DNA from: CAZGVV01 sp964529155
GTDB lineage: Bacteria; Pseudomonadota; Alphaproteobacteria; Rickettsiales; SXRF01
Assembly (NCBI GenBank): GCA_964529155.1
Contig: CAZGVV010000081.1
Location: 1 to 7,273, forward strand
Length of the DNA stretch: 7,273 nucleotides
Direction of reading: 5' to 3'
The position numbers were made by a program, and so were the translations under genes. The notes beneath the pieces are model-generated. The model did no database searches. It worked only from the letters and a program-made list of their open reading frames with translations, and was not told the origin of the DNA. The stretch's first letter is position 1, and each line of letters begins with the position of its first letter. This document shows positions 1 through 4,854 of this stretch, one piece after another.

Positions 1-28
1 GAACCTGCGGCTGGATTACCTCCTTTCT
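1..28 (+). rRNA. rrs: 16S ribosomal RNA, 3' end only (partial)
   Basis: The window opens with the universally conserved 3' terminus of 16S rRNA. It contains the 3' side of the helix 45 hairpin (GAACCTGCGG), then CTGGATTACCTCCTTTCT, which includes the anti-Shine-Dalgarno CCTCC at 19-23. The exact mature end (about 25-28) cannot be fixed from sequence. The ATTACC spelling, rather than the commoner ATCACC, is a minor variant. The bases just after (AAGGA at 29-33) can pair with TCCTT at 21-25, as is often seen after alphaproteobacterial 16S genes. The rest of the gene lies upstream of the window. Confidence 0.93.
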
Positions 29-46
29 AAGGAAAAGATGCCTATT

Positions 47-62
47 GTTCAGCTCGCTGAAC
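47..62 (+). other. short hairpin in the 16S trailer
   Basis: GTTCAGC and GCTGAAC form a perfect 7-bp inverted repeat separated by only two bases; in RNA this would be about six pairs with a four-base loop. It lies between the 16S end and its terminator, so it is in the transcribed trailer and could take part in rRNA 3' processing. The processing partner, if there is one, would be upstream of the 16S gene and is not visible. Confidence 0.45.
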
Positions 63-123
63 TTAGTCATCATCACCTTACAATCACTTCGCCACTTGCG
101 CCTAGATGCTCTCACGAAATAAC

Positions 124-161
124 AAAGCCCGTCGAATCAGCAATGTTTCGACGGGCTTTTT
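124..161 (+). terminator. intrinsic terminator after 16S rRNA
   Basis: AAAGCCCGTCGAA (124-136) pairs perfectly over 13 bp with TTCGACGGGCTTT (147-159). The loop is 10 nt, and the 3' arm runs into a T-rich stretch. This is a textbook Rho-independent terminator on the plus strand. It sits about 100 nt after the 16S end, where an rRNA operon would normally continue into tRNA genes and 23S. The A-rich 5' arm means it could also act weakly on the minus strand. Confidence 0.88.
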
Positions 162-394
162 GTTGTGTTTTTCATTTTCTCGCTAGCCACCCTATTACTT
201 TCCTAAACATCCTCCATCCTTACGCTCTCTTAATCGCACCCGCCTGCAATTGGTACGGCTTTCCTATACTCGCTGCAGTACGTTCTGTTTACCGCAAGCG
301 GGTCCCCTTTAGCCCGACGCGGTTGTCTCACAGAGGCATGTTATTTTTCACCGTGCAGAGGGCTTCCTCTCGCACACAACCAAGGAGACTTCCC
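162..394. other. intergenic stretch with no recognised gene
   Basis: Between the 16S terminator and the small-protein gene I find no tRNA, no 23S or 5S similarity and no convincing open frame. The open frame that runs through here begins inside the 16S trailer and crosses the terminator, so I do not treat it as coding. The promoter of the small protein at 395 must lie here. I could not find a -35/-10 pair with good spacing (TATACT at 265-270 lacks a partner). The only clear signal is the ribosome binding site AAGGAG at 382-387. Confidence 0.5.
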
Positions 395-556
395 ATGGCT
401 ATCAACGATCGCAACCAAAACCAAAATCAAAACATGCAGGATTCCGCTTCCAAAATGCCCGGCGCACCTAAGCAAGGCAATGACCTCGGCCAATCCGAAA
501 AAGGCCGCACCAACGAATCTACCAGCAAACCAAGCAGCTCGGACAACATCCGCTAG
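395..556 (+). CDS. hydrophilic, probably disordered small protein (53 aa)
   Basis: I do not recognise this protein. The start at 395 is chosen because AAGGAG (382-387) lies 7 nt upstream and matches the anti-Shine-Dalgarno at the 16S end in this same window. The open frame continues upstream, but it would cross the rRNA terminator. The protein is almost entirely polar: an N-terminal Asn/Gln tract (NQNQNQN, encoded by AACCAA-type hexamer repeats), then Lys/Gly/Ser/Thr/Asn-rich sequence. It has no cysteine, no aromatic residue and no hydrophobic segment. It looks intrinsically disordered and cytosolic, like many small stress-related or nucleic-acid-associated proteins, but that is only a resemblance in composition. 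It stands alone between two terminators and so has its own transcript. A real gene is likely because a strong ribosome binding site and a dedicated terminator frame it. Confidence 0.72.
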   Translation: MAINDRNQNQNQNMQDSASKMPGAPKQGNDLGQSEKGRTNESTSKPSSSDNIR

Positions 557-581
557 TTGCTGCTGCAATTATTTGTTGCCA

Positions 582-618
582 AAAAAGGCCTCGGAGCAAT
601 CCGGGGCCTTTTTATTTT
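582..618 (+). terminator. intrinsic terminator of the small-protein gene
   Basis: The arms at 582-595 and 600-613 form a 14-bp stem with a single G-T wobble (T591/G604). It is capped by GCAA, a stable GNRA tetraloop, and followed by a T-rich run to 618. It begins 25 nt after the small protein's stop codon and ends about 50 nt before xthA, so the two genes are separate transcription units. The A run at the 5' arm makes it potentially bidirectional. Confidence 0.88.
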
Positions 619-670
619 ATATTGCGCAGATTCCTAAAATGCATCCATACTGCACACAAAGGAATAATAT

Positions 671-1405
671 ATGCGCATCGTCACCTGGAACGTCAATTCT
701 ATCAAAGCCCGCCTGCCGCATTTGCTGGCGTTTCTGGCTGCGAAATCGCCGGATATTGTGTTGCTGCAGGAAACCAAATGCATCGATGACAATTTCCCCC
801 GCATGGAACTGGAAGAATTGGGGTATAATTTAGCTTTCCACGGCGAAAAAAGTTACAACGGCGTGGCCATCCTCTCCAAATACCCGCTAGAAGACGTCCA
901 ACGTGGGCTCTCCGGCGCTGATGATGACACCCAGGCGCGTTATATCGAAGCAGTAGTAAGCCTTCCCCCCAACTCTGGAAATTCCGGCCAGGCCCTGCGC
1001 GTCGCTTCCGTATATGTACCCAACGGTCAATCGCCGGATTCAGAAAAATTTCCGTATAAGTTACGCTTCCTGGAGCGCCTAAAAGCGCACGCCGAATTAT
1101 TGCTTACTTACGAGGAAATGCTGGTCATCGGCGGGGATTACAACGTTGCCCCCTACCCCATCGACATTTATGATCCCATCCGGCTCGACGGCACCACCTG
1201 CTACCACCCGGAAGAACGTACACGCCTACGCGCGCTCTTACATATGGGCCTGTTTGACGCCTACCGCTTGTTGCACCCTGAGGGCGGCCATTACAGCTTC
1301 TGGGACTACCGCGCCGGGGCGCTGGCCAATAATTTGGGCTACCGCATAGACTACCATCTCCTCTCCCCCCAAGCCGCCGACCGCATTCGCGCCTGCACCA
1401 TCTAG
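671..1405 (+). CDS. xthA: exodeoxyribonuclease III, interrupted by an in-frame TAG
   Basis: This is a base-excision-repair enzyme of the exonuclease III / AP endonuclease family, which cuts DNA at abasic sites and trims 3' ends. Visible family motifs are WNVNSI (residues 6-11), LQETK with the metal-binding Glu34, VYVPNGQ, GGDYNVAP and the RIDYHLL block. AAAGGA at 658-663 lies 7 nt before the ATG. Codon 245 is TAG (1403-1405). In the same frame 21 further codons continue to TAA at 1469-1471 and encode EKASDHAPVMVEL, which holds the family's catalytic Asp-His pair (His257 if the TAG is counted as one residue). Read through, the product would be 266 residues, close to the 268 of E. coli XthA. 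As written, the 244-residue product lacks the catalytic His and should be inactive. It may be a recent nonsense mutation, suppressed readthrough or a sequencing error. Confidence 0.9.
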   Translation: MRIVTWNVNSIKARLPHLLAFLAAKSPDIVLLQETKCIDDNFPRMELEELGYNLAFHGEKSYNGVAILSKYPLEDVQRGLSGADDDTQARYIEAVVSLPPNSGNSGQALRVASVYVPNGQSPDSEKFPYKLRFLERLKAHAELLLTYEEMLVIGGDYNVAPYPIDIYDPIRLDGTTCYHPEERTRLRALLHMGLFDAYRLLHPEGGHYSFWDYRAGALANNLGYRIDYHLLSPQAADRIRACTI

Positions 1406-1471
1406 CGTGATGTAAGAAATCAGGAAAAAGCCTCTGACCACGCGCCAGTGATGGTAGAACTTGCCGCCTAA
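1406..1471 (+). pseudogene. xthA: severed C-terminal end of xthA
   Basis: These 21 codons plus TAA continue the xthA frame directly after the TAG, with no indel. They keep the SDHAPV signature essential in this family. There is no start codon or ribosome binding site that would let the piece be made as a separate protein, so it is expressed only if the TAG is read through or absent in the true genome. Confidence 0.8.
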
Positions 1472-1477
1472 CATGTC

Positions 1478-1498
1478 ATGCCGGACCTGATCCGGCAT
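1478..1498. repeat. dispersed palindromic repeat (alphaproteobacterial type)
   Basis: ATGCCGGA (1478-1485) and TCCGGCAT (1491-1498) form a perfect 8-bp stem around CCTGA, seven bases after the restored xthA stop. Read on the minus strand, the element encodes the peptide WMPDQVRHDM. That string is familiar from spurious proteins in many alphaproteobacterial genomes, where this hairpin family occurs in many copies. No T run follows, so it is not a standard terminator, though it could protect a transcript 3' end. That it is multicopy is from memory, not from this window, which shows only one copy. Confidence 0.65.
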
Positions 1499-1585
1499 CC
1501 ATTGTGCCATTAGCGCAGTAGTTTGTTTTTACGAAAAAGCTGCATCACGCTCCCACAAATCTCCAGCTATTTCGCTGCTCTATAG

Positions 1586-1616
1586 ATGCTGAAATAAATT
1601 CAGCATAAACGTTTAT
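1586..1616. repeat. hairpin plus palindrome at the pleD 3' end
   Basis: ATGCTGAA (1586-1593) pairs perfectly with TTCAGCAT (1599-1606) around a 5-nt loop. This is followed at once by the 12-bp palindrome ATAAACGTTTAT (1605-1616), which contains the pleD stop codon. Neither strand has a T run after the hairpin, so it is at best a weak or Rho-assisted end. It lies in the 141-bp gap between the convergent xthA and pleD genes. Confidence 0.4.
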
Positions 1617-2977
1617 TCAGCAATACACACCCGGTTACGGCCACCGTTTTTCGCCTGATACAGCACTTCATCGGCGCGTTTCAGCAAATCCGTTGCAGTA
1701 TCGGCGGTGTTTAAATGCAGCGTTGCCACGCCAATACTAATCGTCTTAGTCACTTCGCCATTTTTCAAGGTAAACGGCACCTGCTCCACATGTCGGCGCA
1801 AGCGTTCAGCGGCGTCGCGGGCGTCTTCACGGCTGGTTTCCGGCATCAGCACCACGAATTCCTCACCACCAAAACGGGCGATCAAATCAGCGCTGCGTGA
1901 GCTTTTAATAATGCGGTCAGCCAGTTGTTTAAGCACCGCATCACCTGCGTCATGGCCAAACGTGTCATTGACCATTTTAAAATGGTCCATGTCCATAATC
2001 ATCAATGCCAGAGGCCGTTTTTGTTCATGCGAATGCATCACCAGATTATCCAGGTGGGCATTCAGATAATGCCGGTTATACAAACCGGTCAATCCGTCAG
2101 TAATGGCCAGCGTCACGCTTTGCTGGTAATTCGAGCGCAATAATTCCTGGTATTTGCGGCGGCGAATCTGCGTACGCACCCGCGCCAGCATTTCGTTTTT
2201 GTCCACCGGCACGCGCAAATAATCATTGAATCCCAATTCCAGGACTTTCAGCATAGTGGCGGTGTCTTCTTCGTCCACCATCATCAAAATCGGCACATGG
2301 CGCAGCGATTCCTGGCTTTTTAAGCGGGCGGCGAATTTAATGCCGTCTTGGTCGGTAAGGAGCGTGCTCACTAGCAATGCATCAAAATCGCCGCTGGTGG
2401 CGCGTGCTTCGGCTTCCGCCAGATCTTCCACCAACTCCGCTGTGTAATATTCATTTAGCCGCGCGATAATTTGCTTCGCTTGAATCGGGTCATCATCCAC
2501 CAGCAACACGCGCGCACCGGAAATATCAGGCATCCCGGTTCTTTTTCCTGACTCCACGCCCATTTGCATATGCGTCGCACCGCGCAGGCGTAATTCATCC
2601 AGTAACGCTTTAATACGAATCAACGAGCGCACGCGCGCAAACAGTGCCACGTCATTAATCGGTTTGGTAAGAAAATCATCGGCTCCGGCTTCCAGGCCCT
2701 TTACCCGGTCAGACTGGTCGGAAAGCGCCGTTACCATCACCACCGGAATATGGGCGATATCCGGGTCTTCCTTGATCTGGCGGCAGGTTTCAAAGCCGTC
2801 GATTCCCGGCATCATCACATCAAGCAAAATTAAATCGGGTTTTTTTTCCTGGGTGATTTTGAGGCATTCCAGCCCGCTGGTGGCCGTCAGCACGCCATAA
2901 TATTCGCCAGTCAACTTGGCTTCAAGCAGTTTTACGTTGGCTGGAATATCATCCACCACCAAAATCTGGGCCGTCAT
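1613..2977 (-). CDS. pleD: response regulator / diguanylate cyclase PleD
   Basis: This makes the second messenger cyclic di-GMP from two GTP when phosphorylated, acting in alphaproteobacterial polar development. The 454 residues match PleD layout. The first receiver (about 1-120) has D9/D10, phospho-acceptor D53, T83 and K105. The second receiver (about 153-272) is degenerate, with Ser204 where an acceptor Asp would be; it presumably serves as a dimerisation adaptor, as in known PleD. The GGDEF domain (about 290-454) carries the GGEEF active site at 370-374 and an RxxD inhibitory site (RSAD, 361-364), so product inhibition is predicted. The start at 2977 gives MTAQILVVDD, the normal PleD start. 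Its ATG overlaps the divK TGA (ATGA), which implies translational coupling. A longer frame to 3064 exists but would only duplicate divK sequence in another frame. It probably acts with DivK under kinases such as PleC/DivJ, none of which are in this window. Confidence 0.97.
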   Translation of the reverse strand: MTAQILVVDDIPANVKLLEAKLTGEYYGVLTATSGLECLKITQEKKPDLILLDVMMPGIDGFETCRQIKEDPDIAHIPVVMVTALSDQSDRVKGLEAGADDFLTKPINDVALFARVRSLIRIKALLDELRLRGATHMQMGVESGKRTGMPDISGARVLLVDDDPIQAKQIIARLNEYYTAELVEDLAEAEARATSGDFDALLVSTLLTDQDGIKFAARLKSQESLRHVPILMMVDEEDTATMLKVLELGFNDYLRVPVDKNEMLARVRTQIRRRKYQELLRSNYQQSVTLAITDGLTGLYNRHYLNAHLDNLVMHSHEQKRPLALMIMDMDHFKMVNDTFGHDAGDAVLKQLADRIIKSSRSADLIARFGGEEFVVLMPETSREDARDAAERLRRHVEQVPFTLKNGEVTKTISIGVATLHLNTADTATDLLKRADEVLYQAKNGGRNRVCIAE

Positions 2978-3360
2978 ACCGCGCCTACTTCTTCTCCCAA
3001 AAATTTCCGCACCGTGGCTAAAAACGGCCCCACGGAAATAGGCTTGGAAATATATGCCTGACATCCCGCGCGGAGGATTTTTTCTTCATCATCCTTCATC
3101 GCAAAGGCAGTTACAGCCACTACGGGAATGTGCTGCAACTCCGCATCGGCTTTAAGATGCCGGGTAATATCCAAACCGGAAATTTCGGGTAATTGAATAT
3201 CCATCAAAATAAGGTCAGGCAGAAAACGCCGCGCCAGACCCATCGCCTCATTGCCTTCTTTGGTTTCAGCAATTTCATAGCCATGCGCCGCGAGCAAATC
3301 GCGAAAGAGCTTTAGATTAAGCTCATTGTCCTCAACGATCATGATTTTTTTTGCCGACAT
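2974..3360 (-). CDS. divK: single-domain response regulator DivK
   Basis: A stand-alone receiver of 128 residues with no output domain. It has the E10/D11 acidic pocket, phospho-acceptor D54 within LILMDIQLPE, the conserved Thr in VVAVTAFAMK, and the invariant Lys in YISKPIS. These strings are near-identical to Caulobacter DivK, which relays the phosphorylation state of PleC/DivJ to control CtrA and asymmetric division. It is the first gene of a two-gene operon and overlaps pleD by four bases; divK-pleD adjacency is typical of alphaproteobacteria. The ribosome binding site is poor: AAAGGA (minus strand) lies about 15 nt before the ATG. A candidate CtrA box lies 71-85 bp upstream. Confidence 0.96.
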   Translation of the reverse strand: MSAKKIMIVEDNELNLKLFRDLLAAHGYEIAETKEGNEAMGLARRFLPDLILMDIQLPEISGLDITRHLKADAELQHIPVVAVTAFAMKDDEEKILRAGCQAYISKPISVGPFLATVRKFLGEEVGAV

Positions 3361-3430
3361 GACGAACGCTTAAAATCCTTTGTTATGCAAAAAAACCCTT
3401 CTGACGCATTCTCATTCAAGCAGCCAATGA

Positions 3431-3445
3431 TTAAAATACTATTAC
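3431..3445. promoter_or_regulatory. candidate CtrA-type box between divK and the methyltransferase gene
   Basis: TTAA (3431-3434), seven bases, then TTAC (3442-3445) matches seven of the eight specified bases of the CtrA consensus TTAA-N7-TTAA. It lies in the 114-bp divergent gap, upstream of both genes. In Caulobacter, CtrA is known to activate divK, which makes the position plausible. In an AT-rich gap a near-match can occur by chance. Confidence 0.3.
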
Positions 3446-3474
3446 TGTGAGCGCGATAAGCTACACTTAAGCCC

Positions 3475-4008
3475 ATGAATGAATGGATCCTCCGCGACTC
3501 CCGCCGCCCTGAACTGGTACAGCACCCCTCCACGGAGGCGGCGCTCACCGCCATGCGCGGGCTTTCCTTGTGTCCCAAACGGGTGCTGGATGTCGGCTGT
3601 GGCAGCGGCCTGCTTTCTTTTGCCGCCACCGCGCTATGGCCCGGCTGCACGGTGGTTGCCTGCGACATCAGCGCTCAGGCGGTGGCGGATACCCAAGCAA
3701 ATATTGACGCTCATGACCTAAGCGCCCATATCCGCGTCTATCGCAGCGACGGCCTCTCCCACCCGGAAATCCAGGCAAGCGCCCCCTATGATCTGATCGT
3801 CTGTAATTTATTGGCCGAAACCCTGGTAGCCCACGCCCGTACCATCCTGAATGCATTAATGCCGGAGGGCATGGCGGTGCTCTCCGGCATTTTAGCGTGG
3901 CGCTTGCCACAGGTGATTCAAACCTATCAAGCCCTCGGCGCACCACTGGTGGAAGAAATTTCCGTCCAACAATGGCGGGCCGTGGTAGTCGGCAATAAAC
4001 CAGCCTAA
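3475..4008 (+). CDS. PrmA-like class I SAM-dependent methyltransferase (short form)
   Basis: The 177 residues carry a full Rossmann methyltransferase core. Motif I is LDVGCGSG (38-45), the acidic strand-2 end is ACDIS with Asp64, and D106LIVCNLLA114 matches the Asp-x(4)-Asn-Ile-Leu-Ala signature of ribosomal protein L11 methyltransferase. LSGIL (136-140) is also typical of PrmA. QHPST at 16-20 matches the THPTT stretch that opens the PrmA catalytic domain. The roughly 100-residue N-terminal domain with which PrmA grips L11 is absent. It cannot be recovered upstream because TAA (3457-3459) closes the frame. The substrate is therefore unknown and may be another protein or a small molecule. No good ribosome binding site precedes the ATG. 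It is divergent from divK, and its stop overlaps the stop of the next gene. Confidence 0.8.
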   Translation: MNEWILRDSRRPELVQHPSTEAALTAMRGLSLCPKRVLDVGCGSGLLSFAATALWPGCTVVACDISAQAVADTQANIDAHDLSAHIRVYRSDGLSHPEIQASAPYDLIVCNLLAETLVAHARTILNALMPEGMAVLSGILAWRLPQVIQTYQALGAPLVEEISVQQWRAVVVGNKPA

Positions 4009-4658
4009 CTGCAGGTTGTGTTGTAACCATTGCCGTCTGCTCTACAGACAGTTGTGCAGCAATGGGATGGATAACTATGGGTGCACATGCTATGTGCCGC
4101 ATCAATCGTACCTGGTATGCAGCCTGTTACGCCCCCACCAATAGAGCCAGGTAAATTGCCTGCGGGGCTAAACACAGGATTATAAGGAGGAATATTAGCT
4201 GGGCCAGAAGGTATAGTTACACGGCCGCCGCTGCTGGTACCAACCACACCGCCGCCTACGGTACCGGTGCCACCACCGCCAATACCTCCCCCAATTCCAC
4301 CGCTGGAACCACCACTTGAACTACCCGAAGAAGGCATATTAGGGAATTGATTGCTAGGATTATTTCCACCACCGCCGGAAGAGGAGCTGGTGCTCGTACC
4401 GGTTGTGGGGGTGTTATCACTATTTTTTCCTACACATTCCCCTAAAGGCACTTCATGGCCTCCTGTCCTACTCGGGCCGCTCACACAATTAGAACCAGGT
4501 TTCCAACACGCTACTTTACCGTCCGATTTTATAACTTTATGAGGGGAGCAATAATTGACACCAAACCCCGCTCCTGGAGTCGCATTTGCAGGCATCACGC
4601 CCAGTGTGATTATTCCAAGCCCTAATGCTACAAGTATAATTTTCATAGGATATTGCAT
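4005..4658 (-). CDS. secreted Gly/Ser-rich protein with cysteine-rich ends, function unknown
   Basis: I do not recognise this family. From the ATG at 4658 it is 217 residues. A signal peptide (about 1-26, hydrophobic MKIILVALGLGIITLGV, then cleavage motif ANA before TPG) indicates export. The mature part has an N-terminal region with four Cys (37, 51, 58, 75) and a low-complexity Gly/Ser/Thr/Asn linker (about 80-150). A Pro-rich stretch follows, then a tail with six Cys (180, 192, 200, 201, 205, 216). Ten cysteines in an exported protein suggest disulphide bonds in the periplasm or outside the cell. The start is uncertain: GGGG (4664-4667) supports 4658, ATG at 4646 gives the same signal peptide, and GTG at 4676 would run into the palindrome. 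It ends in TAG, sharing four bases with the convergent methyltransferase stop. It is divergent from the membrane protein at 4855. Confidence 0.72.
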   Translation of the reverse strand: MQYPMKIILVALGLGIITLGVMPANATPGAGFGVNYCSPHKVIKSDGKVACWKPGSNCVSGPSRTGGHEVPLGECVGKNSDNTPTTGTSTSSSSGGGGNNPSNQFPNMPSSGSSSGGSSGGIGGGIGGGGTGTVGGGVVGTSSGGRVTIPSGPANIPPYNPVFSPAGNLPGSIGGGVTGCIPGTIDAAHSMCTHSYPSHCCTTVCRADGNGYNTTCS

Positions 4659-4676
4659 ATAAACCCCGAATTGCAC

Positions 4677-4720
4677 GAATTGTTAATTACACATAAATTA
4701 TATGTTTATATTAACAATTC
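4677..4720 (-). promoter_or_regulatory. near-concentric palindrome around a consensus -10 (candidate operator/promoter)
   Basis: GAATTGTTAAT (4677-4687) and ATTAACAATTC (4710-4720) are perfect 11-bp inverted arms. Nested within them, ACATA (4691-4695) and TATGT (4701-4705) form a second dyad with almost the same centre. On the minus strand TATAAT lies at 4702-4697, a perfect -10 that would start the secreted-protein mRNA near 4690. The -35 (ATATGG at 4725-4720, 17-bp spacer) is poor, as expected of a promoter needing an activator. Arms bracketing a -10 are typical of a dimeric repressor site, but no regulator gene is next to it. Confidence 0.45.
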
Positions 4721-4724
4721 CATA

Positions 4725-4764
4725 TGACGTATTTGTGACACCCCGATGACACATTTGTGACAAC
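4725..4764 (+). repeat. two 18-bp direct repeats, 22-bp period
   Basis: Positions 4725-4742 and 4747-4764 match at 15 of 18 bases (consensus TGACRYATTTGTGACAMC), with the core ATTTGTGACA identical in both. The 22-bp period is about two helical turns, so both copies face the same side of the DNA. Their place in the divergent gap suggests protein-binding sites that control one or both neighbours. Confidence 0.6.
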
Positions 4765-4801
4765 CTCCCTCATATCCGATCCATTTCCAGCGCTATCCTG
4801 C

Positions 4802-4810
4802 TGTCACAAA
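4802..4810 (-). repeat. third, inverted copy of the TTTGTGACA core
   Basis: TGTCACAAA is the exact reverse complement of TTTGTGACA, the core of the two direct repeats upstream (4754-4762 and 4732-4740). It stands about 45 bp before the likely start of the membrane protein gene, a usual position for an operator or activator site. Confidence 0.45.
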
Positions 4811-4854
4811 AGCTTCATTTTGCATAAGCTTATAGTATGTGTAATACTGTGAGT

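Noticed and set aside
38..394. Upstream extension of the small-protein frame to give a 172-residue protein
   Set aside because: It would start in the 16S trailer and read through the perfect rRNA terminator. The strong ribosome binding site at 382-387 fixes the start at 395.
162..394. tRNA or 23S start after the 16S gene
   Set aside because: No cloverleaf, no T-loop GGTTCGAAT-type motif and no conserved 23S 5' sequence could be found.
671..1471. General stop-codon reassignment (TAG read as an amino acid) in this organism
   Set aside because: rapZ ends in TAG right after a normal family C-terminus, and two other genes also end in TAG followed by unrelated sequence.
1238..1510. 90-residue minus-strand open frame beginning MAQWMPDQVRHDM
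   Set aside because: Its start is the translated dispersed palindrome and the rest is antisense to xthA; this is a well-known type of spurious protein.
2978..3064. N-terminal extension of pleD to an ATG at 3064
   Set aside because: The extension lies inside divK in another frame. PleD proteins begin at the MTAQILVVDD equivalent, and the ATGA overlap fits coupling.
3668..4105. 145-residue minus-strand open frame
   Set aside because: Arg/Pro/Gly-rich shadow of the methyltransferase and secreted-protein genes, with no start signal or recognisable motif.
4725..4764. CRISPR array
   Set aside because: Only two imperfect 18-bp copies with a four-base gap, no spacers and no cas genes.
4725..4810. 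Replication origin based on the iteron-like repeats
   Set aside because: No DnaA box (TTATNCACA), no replication initiator gene and only three copies; a regulator binding region is the simpler reading.
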